Origin: Oscillospiraceae bacterium
GTDB lineage: Bacteria > Bacillota > Clostridia > Oscillospirales > Ruminococcaceae
Direction: 5' to 3'
NCBI GenBank assembly: GCA_030539275.1
Contig: JAUNSK010000005.1
Location: 121,658 to 185,657 of the forward strand
DNA: 64,000 bases
The translations under genes and the position numbers were made by a program. This document shows positions 46,582-54,589 of the stretch, in pieces; within the stretch, counting starts at the first letter, position 1, and the number at the start of each line of letters is the position of its first letter. Below the pieces are notes generated by a model. The model saw only the letters and a list, made by a program, of their open reading frames with translations. It was not told the DNA's origin and searched no databases.

Positions 46582-46610
46582 ATTATCTCATTTATTAGTG
46601 GGTTTGTCAA
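46582..46610 (-). promoter_or_regulatory. Promoter of minus-strand GH9 gene
   Basis: On the minus strand TTGACA (46610-46605), 17-bp spacer, GATAAT (46587-46582). Confidence 0.8.
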
Positions 46611-46699
46611 GAATTTTTTAACTATTATACAAGGTGACAGTATTGATTTAAACTATATATATGTTGTGACGAAAAACAATACATAAAAGGAGTGACGAC

Positions 46700-46750
46700 A
46701 CAAAAAAGGATATATCAGAGAGCCTGAAACAGGCTTCCGATATATCCTTT
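46700..46750 (-). terminator. Terminator of pilT
   Basis: AAAGGATATATC / GATATATCCTTT outer stem with an inner AGCCTG/CAGGCT stem. On the minus strand it is followed by TTTTTT, 32 bases past the pilT stop. Confidence 0.85.
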
Positions 46751-46781
46751 ACTGATTATTATAACAAAAGGAGCAAAAACA

Positions 46782-47864
46782 TCAGAACATCATAGCATCA
46801 TTTATTGTCTGTGAAAGTTCTGTCTTGTCTGTTGAACATTCAAGAGCTGCTTCTTTTGTGATCTTCTTTGCACGTACAAGCTTTGCAAGGTCTGAATTAA
46901 GGGTATGCATTCCAACGTTTTTGCCCATCTGCATTGTAGATATCAGCTGATGACATTTTGATGTACGCACAAGATTCATAGCAGCATCAGTTCCGATAAG
47001 AATTTCAGTAGCTGCAACTCGTCCTGTTTTGTCTGCAAGAGGGACAAGACACTGTGATATTACGCCCCTTAATGTGGTAGCAAGCATAGTTCTTACCTGA
47101 GACTGTGCATGCGGAGGGCATGCATCTATTATTCTGTCTATTGTCTGTGGTGCACTGGTAGTATGAAGCGTTCCCATAACAAGATGTCCGGTTTCAGCGG
47201 CAGTCAGTGCAAGGGAAATAGTTTCATAGTCACGCATTTCACCGATGAGTATTACATCAGGGTCTTCACGCAGAGCAGATCTGAGAGCTGCGTTGAAATC
47301 CTTGACATCTGATCCCACTTCGCGCTGTCTTATAGTTGCAAGATTCTGGGTGTAAACATACTCGATAGGGTCTTCAATGGTCAGTATGTGGACATGCTTG
47401 CTGTTGTTTATTTCATTTATCATGGCTGCAAGAGTGGTCGATTTACCGCTTCCTGTAGGACCTGTAACCAGGATAAGGCCTCTCGGTTCGTTTACCAGAG
47501 TCTTGAGAACTTCAGGCAGTCCCATTGCATCAAGTGAAGGTGCATTGTTGTTGAGAAGTCTGAGTACAGCTCCGATATTGCCTTTTGCCCGGAATACATT
47601 TACTCTGCAACGTGATCCGTCAGGCTCCTCTATGGCGAAGTCAAGATCATCACCATTTTCAAGCAGTACCTTCTGGTCGTCGCTGAGCATAGACAGAATA
47701 AGATCCGATATATCGTCATCGGAAAGCGGAGCTTCATAGTTATTTAGAGTTCCGTGGATTCTGAATACTGTTGGCAGTCCCACTGTAAAATGTATATCAG
47801 AAGCTTTTCGTTCTCTTGCTGTGTCAATTATTTGATATAGATCCTGTATATCCACATTAGTCAC
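46782..47864 (-). CDS. pilT: Type IV pilus retraction ATPase PilT
   Basis: 360 residues. Walker A GPTGSGKST, Asp box region LTIEDPIEYVY, Walker B DVILIGEMRD and the His box HLVMGTLHT are intact; the N-terminal PAS-like domain begins ASDIHFTVG. PilT powers pilus retraction at the cytoplasmic membrane. The C-terminal motif that is AIRNLIRE in many PilTs reads CHQLISTMQ. No other pilus gene is in the window, so it is a solitary locus with its own promoter and terminator. Related cellulolytic ruminococci use type IV pilus proteins in cellulose adhesion, which makes the location beside cellulases notable. Confidence 0.92.
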   Translation of the reverse strand: MTNVDIQDLYQIIDTARERKASDIHFTVGLPTVFRIHGTLNNYEAPLSDDDISDLILSMLSDDQKVLLENGDDLDFAIEEPDGSRCRVNVFRAKGNIGAVLRLLNNNAPSLDAMGLPEVLKTLVNEPRGLILVTGPTGSGKSTTLAAMINEINNSKHVHILTIEDPIEYVYTQNLATIRQREVGSDVKDFNAALRSALREDPDVILIGEMRDYETISLALTAAETGHLVMGTLHTTSAPQTIDRIIDACPPHAQSQVRTMLATTLRGVISQCLVPLADKTGRVAATEILIGTDAAMNLVRTSKCHQLISTMQMGKNVGMHTLNSDLAKLVRAKKITKEAALECSTDKTELSQTINDAMMF

Positions 47865-47948
47865 CTCATCTTTTCATTTATAGTTGCTCATACGTATAAA
47901 ATATGTATCAAAATATATTAAATTTATACATAAAACAAGCTATATGCC

Positions 47949-47977
47949 ATTATAACATAAAAAGTTTTAGTGTGCAA
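47949..47977 (-). promoter_or_regulatory. Promoter of pilT
   Basis: On the minus strand TTGCAC (47977-47972), 17-bp spacer, TATAAT (47954-47949). Confidence 0.78.
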
Positions 47978-48043
47978 TATCATTAATGGCATATATAATG
48001 ATAAATTGTGACACAGGACGGCTGCGGGTGATGTTTCTTTGTA

Positions 48044-48072
48044 TTGCATTTTTTATTATTAAATGATATAAT
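48044..48072 (+). promoter_or_regulatory. Promoter of fhs-tsaE-tsaB
   Basis: TTGCAT (48044-48049), 17-bp spacer, TATAAT (48067-48072). Confidence 0.75.
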
Positions 48073-48164
48073 TAACATAGTTATTTTCATTTGTATGCGG
48101 TTTATTTGCTTATTATATCAAACCGGTGCATAAATCATATTTTGCGAAAGGACCATTATTTAAT

Positions 48165-49847
48165 ATGTTAACAGATATTGAGATTGCTCAGGGAGCAAAA
48201 ATGAAAAAAATTACTGAGATAGCAGCACAGCTGGGAGTAGACAGTGATGATATCGAACAATATGGTCAGTACAAAGCTAAGGTAAGTGAAAATCTATATA
48301 AAAAACTGGCAGATAAGCCGGATGGCAAACTTATTCTTGTTACTGCAATAAATCCTACACCGGCAGGCGAAGGTAAGACAACAGTAAGTGTAGGTCTTAC
48401 TCAGGCTATGGCACGCATCGGCAAAAAAGCAATGCTTGCACTCAGAGAACCGTCTCTTGGCCCTGTTTTCGGAATCAAGGGCGGCGCAGCAGGCGGCGGA
48501 TATTCACAGGTAGTTCCGATGGAAGACATCAATCTTCATTTTACCGGTGATATGCATGCCATTACTGCAGCCAACAATCTTATATGTGCGATGCTCGATA
48601 ATCACATTCAGCAGGGAAATGATCTGAAGATAGATCAGCGCAGAGTTATTTTCAAGCGCTGTCTCGATATGAATGACAGAGCACTCAGAAATATTATAAT
48701 AGGTCTCGGCGGAAAGGTGAACGGTGTTCCGCGTGAGGATTCATTCCAGATCACAGTTGCTTCTGAGGTTATGGCAATACTCTGTCTTGCATCAGATCTT
48801 GCTGATCTTAAAAAGAGAATAGGAAATATACTTGTTGCCTACAATACTGATGGTGAACCTGTATACGTAAGAGATCTCGGAGCACAGGGTGCAGTAACTG
48901 CACTTATGAAGGATGCACTCAAGCCGAATCTTGTACAGACACTCGAAAACAATCCTGTATTTATACATGGCGGTCCGTTTGCTAATATTGCACACGGATG
49001 CAATTCAGTACGTGCTACAAAGCTTGCACTTAAGCTTGGTGACTACTGCATTACAGAGGCAGGCTTCGGTTCTGACCTTGGCGCTGAAAAATTCTTTGAC
49101 ATAAAATGCAGATATGCAGGACTCAGACCTTCATGTGTTGTTCTTGTTGCAACAATCAGGGCACTTAAGTATAACGGCGGTGTTGAGAGATCACAGCTGT
49201 GTACAGAAAATGTTGAAGCACTTAAAAATGGTATCGTAAATCTTCAGACTCACATAGAAAATATGCACAAGTTCGGTCTGCCTGTGGTAGTAGCTATTAA
49301 CAGATTCCATACTGATACTGATGCTGAAATAAAAGTTATTGAACAGCTTTGCCGCAGTATGAATGTCCAGGTTTCACTTACTGAGATATTTGCAAAAGGC
49401 GGAGAAGGCGGAACTGACCTTGCTCAGAAGGTGTGCCAGGCAATAGATGAATCAGAAAAATCCGGTACAGTAAACTTCAGTCCTATTTATGATGAGAAGC
49501 TTCCTATCAAGGAAAAAGTAGCAGTGATCGCAAGTGAGATATACAGAGCAAGCGGTGTTGTTTATACACAACAGGCAGAAAAATCAATTGCAGAGATCGA
49601 AAAACTCGGACTTGACAAAATACCTGTATGTATAGCCAAGACACAGTATTCACTTTCAGACAATCCTAAGCTTCTCGGAAAACCTGAAAACTTCACAATA
49701 ACTGTCAGAGATGTGAAGGTATCTGCTGGTGCAGGCTTTGTTGTAGTATTTACAGGAGATATCATGACTATGCCTGGTCTGCCTAAACAGCCTGCGGCAC
49801 TTAAAATAGACTGTGATAATGACGGTAATATTTCAGGATTATTCTGA
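48165..49847 (+). CDS. fhs: Formate-tetrahydrofolate ligase
   Basis: 560 residues, the normal length. It joins formate to tetrahydrofolate with ATP, feeding one-carbon metabolism and purine synthesis. The nucleotide-binding motif [14 protein letters not shown] (about 62-75) and the family signature [20 protein letters not shown] (about 89-108) are intact. ATG 48165 follows GAAAGGA and begins the conserved MLTDIEIAQ; the in-frame ATG at 48126 has no site. tsaE follows after 16 bases. Confidence 0.96.
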   Translation: MLTDIEIAQGAKMKKITEIAAQLGVDSDDIEQYGQYKAKVSENLYKKLADKPDGKLILVTAINPTPAGEGKTTVSVGLTQAMARIGKKAMLALREPSLGPVFGIKGGAAGGGYSQVVPMEDINLHFTGDMHAITAANNLICAMLDNHIQQGNDLKIDQRRVIFKRCLDMNDRALRNIIIGLGGKVNGVPREDSFQITVASEVMAILCLASDLADLKKRIGNILVAYNTDGEPVYVRDLGAQGAVTALMKDALKPNLVQTLENNPVFIHGGPFANIAHGCNSVRATKLALKLGDYCITEAGFGSDLGAEKFFDIKCRYAGLRPSCVVLVATIRALKYNGGVERSQLCTENVEALKNGIVNLQTHIENMHKFGLPVVVAINRFHTDTDAEIKVIEQLCRSMNVQVSLTEIFAKGGEGGTDLAQKVCQAIDESEKSGTVNFSPIYDEKLPIKEKVAVIASEIYRASGVVYTQQAEKSIAEIEKLGLDKIPVCIAKTQYSLSDNPKLLGKPENFTITVRDVKVSAGAGFVVVFTGDIMTMPGLPKQPAALKIDCDNDGNISGLF

Positions 49848-49863
49848 TAAAAGGAAATAAAAT

Positions 49864-50304
49864 ATGATTACTGTAACAACAAGGTCACCGGAAGAAACTA
49901 TAGAATTTGCAAAAAAAATCGGAAAATTACTTCATAAAGGTGATGTGATAGCCTATACAGGCGGACTCGGAGCGGGAAAAACTACATTTACAAGAGGCAT
50001 AGCAATTGGTGCCGGCCTTGAGGATGAGGTAATGTCTCCCACATTTGCACTTATAAATGAATATACGGGACCGATAAATATATACCATTTCGATATGTAC
50101 AGAATCAACGGTACCGATGATCTTGAAACAACGGGATTTTTTGACTATCCTATGGAGGAAAGTATTTTTGCAATTGAATGGTCAGAAAATATAACTGATG
50201 CACTTCCTGAAAAAGTGATCAGCATAGACATCGCCTATATTGATGATAATACAAGACAGATAACCGTGGAAGGGGACGAAAGATTTGACGATATTAGGAA
50301 TTGA
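49864..50304 (+). CDS. tsaE: tRNA threonylcarbamoyladenosine synthesis ATPase TsaE
   Basis: 146 residues. The P-loop GGLGAGKTTFTRGIA (about 36-50), the SPTFALINEY element and the WSEN motif are typical. TsaE works with TsaB and TsaD to make t6A37 in ANN-decoding tRNAs. Its 3' end overlaps tsaB by 20 bases. Confidence 0.95.
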   Translation: MITVTTRSPEETIEFAKKIGKLLHKGDVIAYTGGLGAGKTTFTRGIAIGAGLEDEVMSPTFALINEYTGPINIYHFDMYRINGTDDLETTGFFDYPMEESIFAIEWSENITDALPEKVISIDIAYIDDNTRQITVEGDERFDDIRN

Positions 50305-50968
50305 TACGTCAGGCAAAGGTGCCAGTGCTGCACTGTGCAGTGAAAATGAAATTATAGGGCAGTATTTTGTGCAGACAGGCAAAACCCATTCACAGGTTAT
50401 CCTGCCTCTTTGTAAAAAGCTCGTTGAAGATGCCGGTATGACGCTGAATGATATTGATGTATTTGCAGCAGCAGACGGTCCGGGTTCGTACACAGGACTC
50501 AGGATCGGTATATCTGCGGTAAAAGCAATGGCATACGGGCTTGGAAAAAAGTGCATCGGAATCTCTACTCTTGAGGCAATAGCTTATAATTTTGCAGGTG
50601 CGCATGAAGGATATGTGTGCTGCGTTATGAAAGCAAGACTTGATATTGTATATTGTGCAGTTTTCATGTTAAGCGGCGGCAAGGTAATGAGATGTACACA
50701 GGATCTTATGAAGACACGCAGTGAGCTTGATGTAATGCTCTGTGAATATCATGACCGTACTATTATTGTGTCAGGTGATGCAGCAGAGGATTTTATAGGC
50801 TTCTACGGTGCTGATGAGAGAAAGCTTGCCCCTCTTCATTTAAGATATCAGCTTGCATCAGGAATATGCATGTGTGCACTTGATAATGAGCCGGGTGATC
50901 CGGATGAACTTAATGCAAGATATATGCAGATTACTAAAGCTGAAAAAGATTTGTTGGAAAATAAATGA
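50285..50968 (+). CDS. tsaB: tRNA threonylcarbamoyladenosine synthesis protein TsaB
   Basis: 227 residues, an inactive ASKHA-fold partner of TsaD. LGIDTSGKGASAAL at the N-terminus and GPGSYTGLRIG (about 63-73) are hallmarks. The start is TTG 50285, inside the end of tsaE, with AAGGGGACG upstream. tsaD is not in the window. Confidence 0.94.
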   Translation: MTILGIDTSGKGASAALCSENEIIGQYFVQTGKTHSQVILPLCKKLVEDAGMTLNDIDVFAAADGPGSYTGLRIGISAVKAMAYGLGKKCIGISTLEAIAYNFAGAHEGYVCCVMKARLDIVYCAVFMLSGGKVMRCTQDLMKTRSELDVMLCEYHDRTIIVSGDAAEDFIGFYGADERKLAPLHLRYQLASGICMCALDNEPGDPDELNARYMQITKAEKDLLENK

Positions 50969-50971
50969 TTG

Positions 50972-51000
50972 TTGATTTTTTGCTGTTAATATGTTATAAT
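50972..51000 (+). promoter_or_regulatory. Promoter of rpiB-upp
   Basis: TTGATT (50972-50977), 17-bp spacer, TATAAT (50995-51000), directly after the tsaB stop. Confidence 0.8.
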
Positions 51001-51038
51001 TTAAACATATTTAAAATTATATCGAGAGGAAATTCCAG

Positions 51039-51482
51039 ATGAAAATTGCAATAGGCTGTGATCATGCAGGATATGATCTGAAAAAAGAGGTTGTAAAATT
51101 TCTCAATGAAAAAAATGTTGAGGTTATTGACTGCGGATGCAACGGGGAGTCATGTGATTATCCTGATATAGCACAGAAGGTATGTGCAGAGGTAACATCA
51201 GACAACGTTGACCGAGGGGTACTGATATGCGGTACAGGAATCGGAATGTCAATAGCTGCAAATAAAGTAAACGGTATAAGAGCTGCTGTATGCTCAGAAC
51301 ATTTTTCTGTTAAGTACACCAGGCTGCATAATGATGCAAATGTATTATGTATGGGTGCACGTGTTATCGGTGCAGGCATTGCACTTGAACTTACCGATAT
51401 ATTTATAAGTACGCAATATGAAGGCGGCCGTCATCAGAGAAGACTTGATCTGATAAGCAATCTGGAAAAACAAAACAATTAA
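51039..51482 (+). CDS. rpiB: Ribose-5-phosphate isomerase B
   Basis: 147 residues. CDHAGYDLKKEV at the start, catalytic Cys region VLICGTGIGMSIAANK (about 63-78) and ARVIG are typical of RpiB/LacAB. It interconverts ribose- and ribulose-5-phosphate. Together with upp, 15 bases downstream, it suggests pentose/nucleotide supply. A GAGAGGA site precedes the ATG. Confidence 0.94.
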   Translation: MKIAIGCDHAGYDLKKEVVKFLNEKNVEVIDCGCNGESCDYPDIAQKVCAEVTSDNVDRGVLICGTGIGMSIAANKVNGIRAAVCSEHFSVKYTRLHNDANVLCMGARVIGAGIALELTDIFISTQYEGGRHQRRLDLISNLEKQNN

Positions 51483-51497
51483 AGGAGGAAATCAGGT

Positions 51498-52127
51498 ATG
51501 AATAACGTAAAAATAATTGATCATCCACTGGTTCAGCATAAAATTTCTCTTCTGAGAGACAAGACAACAGGTTCAAAGGAATTCAGGGAACTTGTATCAG
51601 AAACTGCTATGCTTATGTGCTATGAAGCTACAAGAGATCTTCCTCTCAAGGAAGTTGAAGTAGCAACACCTATGGGAGTAGCAAGAACAAAAATAATTTC
51701 AGGAAGAAAGATGGCATTTATTCCGATACTCAGAGCAGGCCAGGGAATGGCTGATGGTGTTATTGCACTTGTTCCGGCTGCAAAGATCGGTCACGTAGGA
51801 ACATTCAGAGATCCGGAAACTCATGTACCGACTCTGTACTACTGCAAGCTGCCTGATGATATAAATGAAAGAGATGCAGTTATTCTCGATCCGATGATCG
51901 CTACAGGTGCTTCATTGTGCGTTGCTATTGATGAACTTAAGAAAAGAAAAGCAAAGAGCATAAAGTGTATGTGCATCATTGCTTCTCCTGAAGGAATAGA
52001 AGAAGTAACACAAAAACATCCAGATATCGAGATCTACTGCGGTGCAATAGATGATCGTCTGGATGAAAACAAATATATTATTCCAGGTCTCGGTGATGCC
52101 GGAGACAGAATGTACGGAACAAAATAA
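51498..52127 (+). CDS. upp: Uracil phosphoribosyltransferase
   Basis: 209 residues, the standard length. The PRPP-binding loop [18 protein letters not shown] (about 130-147) and [14 protein letters not shown] are intact, and the C-terminal [10 protein letters not shown] is characteristic. It salvages uracil to UMP. AAAGGAGG precedes the ATG. Its stop abuts the stop of the convergent DUF454 gene. Confidence 0.96.
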   Translation: MNNVKIIDHPLVQHKISLLRDKTTGSKEFRELVSETAMLMCYEATRDLPLKEVEVATPMGVARTKIISGRKMAFIPILRAGQGMADGVIALVPAAKIGHVGTFRDPETHVPTLYYCKLPDDINERDAVILDPMIATGASLCVAIDELKKRKAKSIKCMCIIASPEGIEEVTQKHPDIEIYCGAIDDRLDENKYIIPGLGDAGDRMYGTK

Positions 52128-52382
52128 TCAGGAACGCCTGACAAACTTTTTTTTCAGACGTCTTTTGATCCTGAAAAACTGAAGTTTTATTCTTTTAGTG
52201 ATATACTTGAAAAAGTATATCACTTCTTTTGGTTTTTTACCAAGTATTATTGCTGCAATGAACAGAAACGGGACTGTCGGAAATACAGGTATCAGCAGTC
52301 CGATAAGTCCGATAAGTATAAAAATACAGGCAAGAATGATCTGAATAGGTTTCCATATGCTTTTCAATTTGTTCGCCGCCAT
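52128..52382 (-). CDS. Small DUF454/YbaN-family membrane protein
   Basis: 84 residues from ATG 52382, or 95 from ATG 52415. Two hydrophobic stretches joined by IPVFPTVPFLF, the family's Pro-rich turn, are followed by a very basic tail (KRIKLQFFRIKRRLKKK). I prefer the shorter form because the only good promoter places transcription start at about 52413-52414, so the upstream ATG would be untranslated or leaderless. Function of the family is unknown. Confidence 0.75.
   Translation of the reverse strand: MAANKLKSIWKPIQIILACIFILIGLIGLLIPVFPTVPFLFIAAIILGKKPKEVIYFFKYITKRIKLQFFRIKRRLKKKFVRRS
52197..52224. repeat. Perfect 12-bp hairpin inside DUF454 coding region
   Basis: AGTGATATACTT (52197-52208) pairs with AAGTATATCACT (52213-52224), closed by GAAA and followed by TCTTTT on the + strand. 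It encodes part of the protein (region VIYFFKYIT) and may double as a terminator for convergent upp. A similar AGTATATCACT string recurs at 52420-52430 in the gene's own promoter. Confidence 0.7.
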
Positions 52383-52419
52383 TCTTTTTCTATTTCTCTT
52401 TATCTTATATTCCATTAAT

Positions 52420-52447
52420 AGTATATCACTTTTTTTTTAAGATACAA
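52420..52447 (-). promoter_or_regulatory. Promoter of DUF454 gene
   Basis: On the minus strand TTGTAT (52447-52442), 16-bp spacer, TATACT (52425-52420). Confidence 0.6.
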
Positions 52448-52475
52448 TTAATTTTATGTTTAATTAATATGTCAT

Positions 52476-52521
52476 ACAGGGCTGTACGCTGCAGTATATT
52501 TATTGCAGCGTACAGCCCTGT
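52476..52521 (-). terminator. 18-bp perfect hairpin after ANTAR gene
   Basis: 52476-52493 pairs perfectly with 52504-52521 around a ten-base AT loop. It lies four bases past the ANTAR stop. The minus-strand sequence after it is T-poor, so it may act as an mRNA 3' end stabiliser as much as a terminator. Confidence 0.75.
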
Positions 52522-52525
52522 GCTT

Positions 52526-53095
52526 TTACATTTCATAAGTTTTTAATATTCTCTGGGCAACTTCTACTTTTGATTGTCTGCTGTCCATTGCCTGTTTTTC
52601 GATATATCTGTGTGCCTGTGGTTCAGTCAGTTTAAGATACTGGATCAGGACGCATTTGGCGCGGCTTATGATACGTGTTTCTTCGATCTTTGTCTGAAGC
52701 TTGTTATACTCATTCATAACAGTCATCATTCTGGCCCTGGTTGACTGCAGAAGTTTTATTGAATGAAAGAAAAGAGTTTTATTCAGAGGTTTTCCCAGAA
52801 CACACACACCATATGCACTTAGTAAATCAGATAATTCATCCGAATAGTCAGATTTGCAGATAAGCAGTATGCCGGCATTTGTTTTATCTGCACATGTTAT
52901 CGCAAAGTCCTTGCCGAATTCATCAGGCAGAGGAGTACTGATAATTATCAGATCAAAATCAGTTCTGTTGATAAGTCGTCTGGCTTCACTGCCCGATGAG
53001 GATGTTAATATCTGTTCACATCCATAACATTTTATTAAGTCTGAAAGCAGTGACAATGCCTGTGACGACCCTGATACGAGTAGCGTTCTTTCCAA
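52526..53095 (-). CDS. ANTAR-domain RNA-binding regulator with degenerate receiver
   Basis: 189 residues: receiver-like domain (about 1-120), coiled-coil linker, ANTAR domain (about 130-185) with the three-helix pattern ending VEVAQRILKTYEM. ANTAR proteins bind paired hairpins in leader RNAs and block terminators. The receiver lacks the phospho-acceptor: the Asp position is Ser53 (IISTPLP) and the N-terminal acidic pair is replaced (VSGSSQ), while Lys102 is kept. Phosphorylation control is therefore unlikely. The start is TTG 53095 after CAGGTG. It follows the GS-like gene by 41 bases and is the only ANTAR protein in the window. Confidence 0.9.
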   Translation of the reverse strand: MERTLLVSGSSQALSLLSDLIKCYGCEQILTSSSGSEARRLINRTDFDLIIISTPLPDEFGKDFAITCADKTNAGILLICKSDYSDELSDLLSAYGVCVLGKPLNKTLFFHSIKLLQSTRARMMTVMNEYNKLQTKIEETRIISRAKCVLIQYLKLTEPQAHRYIEKQAMDSRQSKVEVAQRILKTYEM

Positions 53096-53136
53096 TAGTT
53101 ACACCTGCCGTTCGTCAGAAATAAATTAGTCTTGTA

Positions 53137-54426
53137 TTATATAAAGTTAAAGTATTTGTCTGCTTCGTAAGCTTCCTTATTATCTGAGTTTTCATATTCC
53201 TGTGCATCAGCACTCATAAGACTGAGCATCGAATCAACGGCAAACTCGGAAAACACTTTCCTGACAAAGTCACTTTGCGATGTAAGCTCTGCAGCCTGTT
53301 TAAGGGATTGAGGAAGTTTCATACATTTACTGCTGTCGGAATAGCTGTCAAGGCTGAGCTTTTCTTCAATTCCTTCCATTCCGGCTGTAATGAGAAGATT
53401 GAGTACAACATACATGTTGCATGAAGGGTCTGCACTGCGCAGTTCAATACGCTCAAGACCCGGATGCGATGAAGGTATGCGGATAAGATGATCACGGCTT
53501 TTCTTGGCCCAGTTTACATACATCGGTTCTGGAATTATTCCGTTTCTGTGGTATGAGTTGGTCAGCGGGTTAAGAAAGGCAGTTATTTCATTTATTCTTC
53601 TAAGAATACCTGCTATGAACTGGGCACCCTCGGCTTTTATATTGTTATCTGTCTGTGAAAAGATATTTTTTCCGTTATGAGTTATAGAAAAGTTTATCAG
53701 CAGTGCACTTCTTGGCTGGTCAATGATAGGATAAGGCATAAATGAAGCATAAAGTCCGTTCTGGGATGCAATTGATTTTACTGCCGTTTTGAAGTTTATC
53801 AGATTGTCACATGCACTTAGAACATCACCGTATCTGAATGTTATTTCATTCTGGCCATGTCCGTACAGATGGCGTGAGGTTTCCGGAAAGATACCCATCT
53901 CATGGATCGACAGACATATTTCACGTCGAATATTTTCACCATGATCTCTCGGTGCAACATCAAGATAACCTGCTTTATCGTTTGTCTTATGCGTCGGATC
54001 GCCGTTATCGTCAGTTTCAAAAAGATAAAACTGGCATTCAGTTCCGATATTGCAGCTGAATCCTTTGTCACGCATTTTGTTTATTGTATTTTTAAGGCAT
54101 GCCCTCATATCACACTCAAACTGAGTTCCGTCAAGATTTTTAATATCACAGAAAAATCTTACTACCCTTCCTGTTTTAGGACGCCACGGCAGAACGGATA
54201 AAGTTGATGTGTCGGGAACGAGAAAAATATCATTATGAGAACAGTCGTTTTTGCCGTAGAAAACGGAGGCGTCAAGTTTTATTCCTGTTTTAAGTGCTGT
54301 CTGCAGCTCTGAAGGCATAATTGCAAGATTTTTGAGACAGCCGGACAGGTCTGTAAATGTCAGTCTTATAAATTTTACATCGTTCTCTTCAACAAAACTG
54401 AGAACTTCTTTTTCAGAGTAGTTCAT
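53137..54426 (-). CDS. Glutamine-synthetase-family protein with altered active site
   Basis: 429 residues of GS type I size and order. LSVLPWRPKTGRVVRFFCDI, IGTECQFYLF (metal Glu), YLDVAPRDHGENIRREI, HGQNEITFRYGD and IRIPSSHPGLERIELRSADP are recognisable. The normally invariant GSGMHxHQS segment reads RSALLINFS (239-247), so both histidines are lost (Leu243, Asn245), and the Asn-Arg loop is also changed (EPMYVNWAKKSRDH). Normal ammonia-dependent synthesis is doubtful. It may be a nitrogen sensor, a gamma-glutamyl-amine ligase or inactive. ATG 54426 follows AAGAAAGGA. It lies between gltD and the ANTAR gene with its own promoter. Confidence 0.85.
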   Translation of the reverse strand: MNYSEKEVLSFVEENDVKFIRLTFTDLSGCLKNLAIMPSELQTALKTGIKLDASVFYGKNDCSHNDIFLVPDTSTLSVLPWRPKTGRVVRFFCDIKNLDGTQFECDMRACLKNTINKMRDKGFSCNIGTECQFYLFETDDNGDPTHKTNDKAGYLDVAPRDHGENIRREICLSIHEMGIFPETSRHLYGHGQNEITFRYGDVLSACDNLINFKTAVKSIASQNGLYASFMPYPIIDQPRSALLINFSITHNGKNIFSQTDNNIKAEGAQFIAGILRRINEITAFLNPLTNSYHRNGIIPEPMYVNWAKKSRDHLIRIPSSHPGLERIELRSADPSCNMYVVLNLLITAGMEGIEEKLSLDSYSDSSKCMKLPQSLKQAAELTSQSDFVRKVFSEFAVDSMLSLMSADAQEYENSDNKEAYEADKYFNFI

Positions 54427-54474
54427 GTAATATATATAATCCTTTCTTGAAAGTTGATTGGCTTTATTAAATTT

Positions 54475-54512
54475 ACAGGATACATCTGATGACAGCATAA
54501 GATGTATCCTGT
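54475..54512 (-). promoter_or_regulatory. 13-bp hairpin at 5' end of GS-like transcript
   Basis: On the minus strand ACAGGATACATCT and AGATGTATCCTGT pair perfectly around a 12-base loop, beginning about five bases after the predicted start of transcription. No T run follows (AAATTTAAT), so it is not a standard terminator. It could be a protein-binding palindrome or a 5' stabiliser. Confidence 0.65.
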
Positions 54513-54523
54513 AAGATAAAATT

Positions 54524-54552
54524 ATTATACTACTTTTTATTATTTGTGTAAA
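54524..54552 (-). promoter_or_regulatory. Promoter of GS-like/ANTAR genes
   Basis: On the minus strand TTTACA (54552-54547), 17-bp spacer, TATAAT (54529-54524). Confidence 0.8.
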
Positions 54553-54589
54553 GATGCATTATGGGTAGTATTGTACAGAAACATTGCTT

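Noticed and set aside
52526-53095. Ordinary two-component response regulator
   Set aside because: The phospho-acceptor Asp is Ser, no histidine kinase is adjacent, and the output domain is ANTAR (RNA-binding), not DNA-binding.
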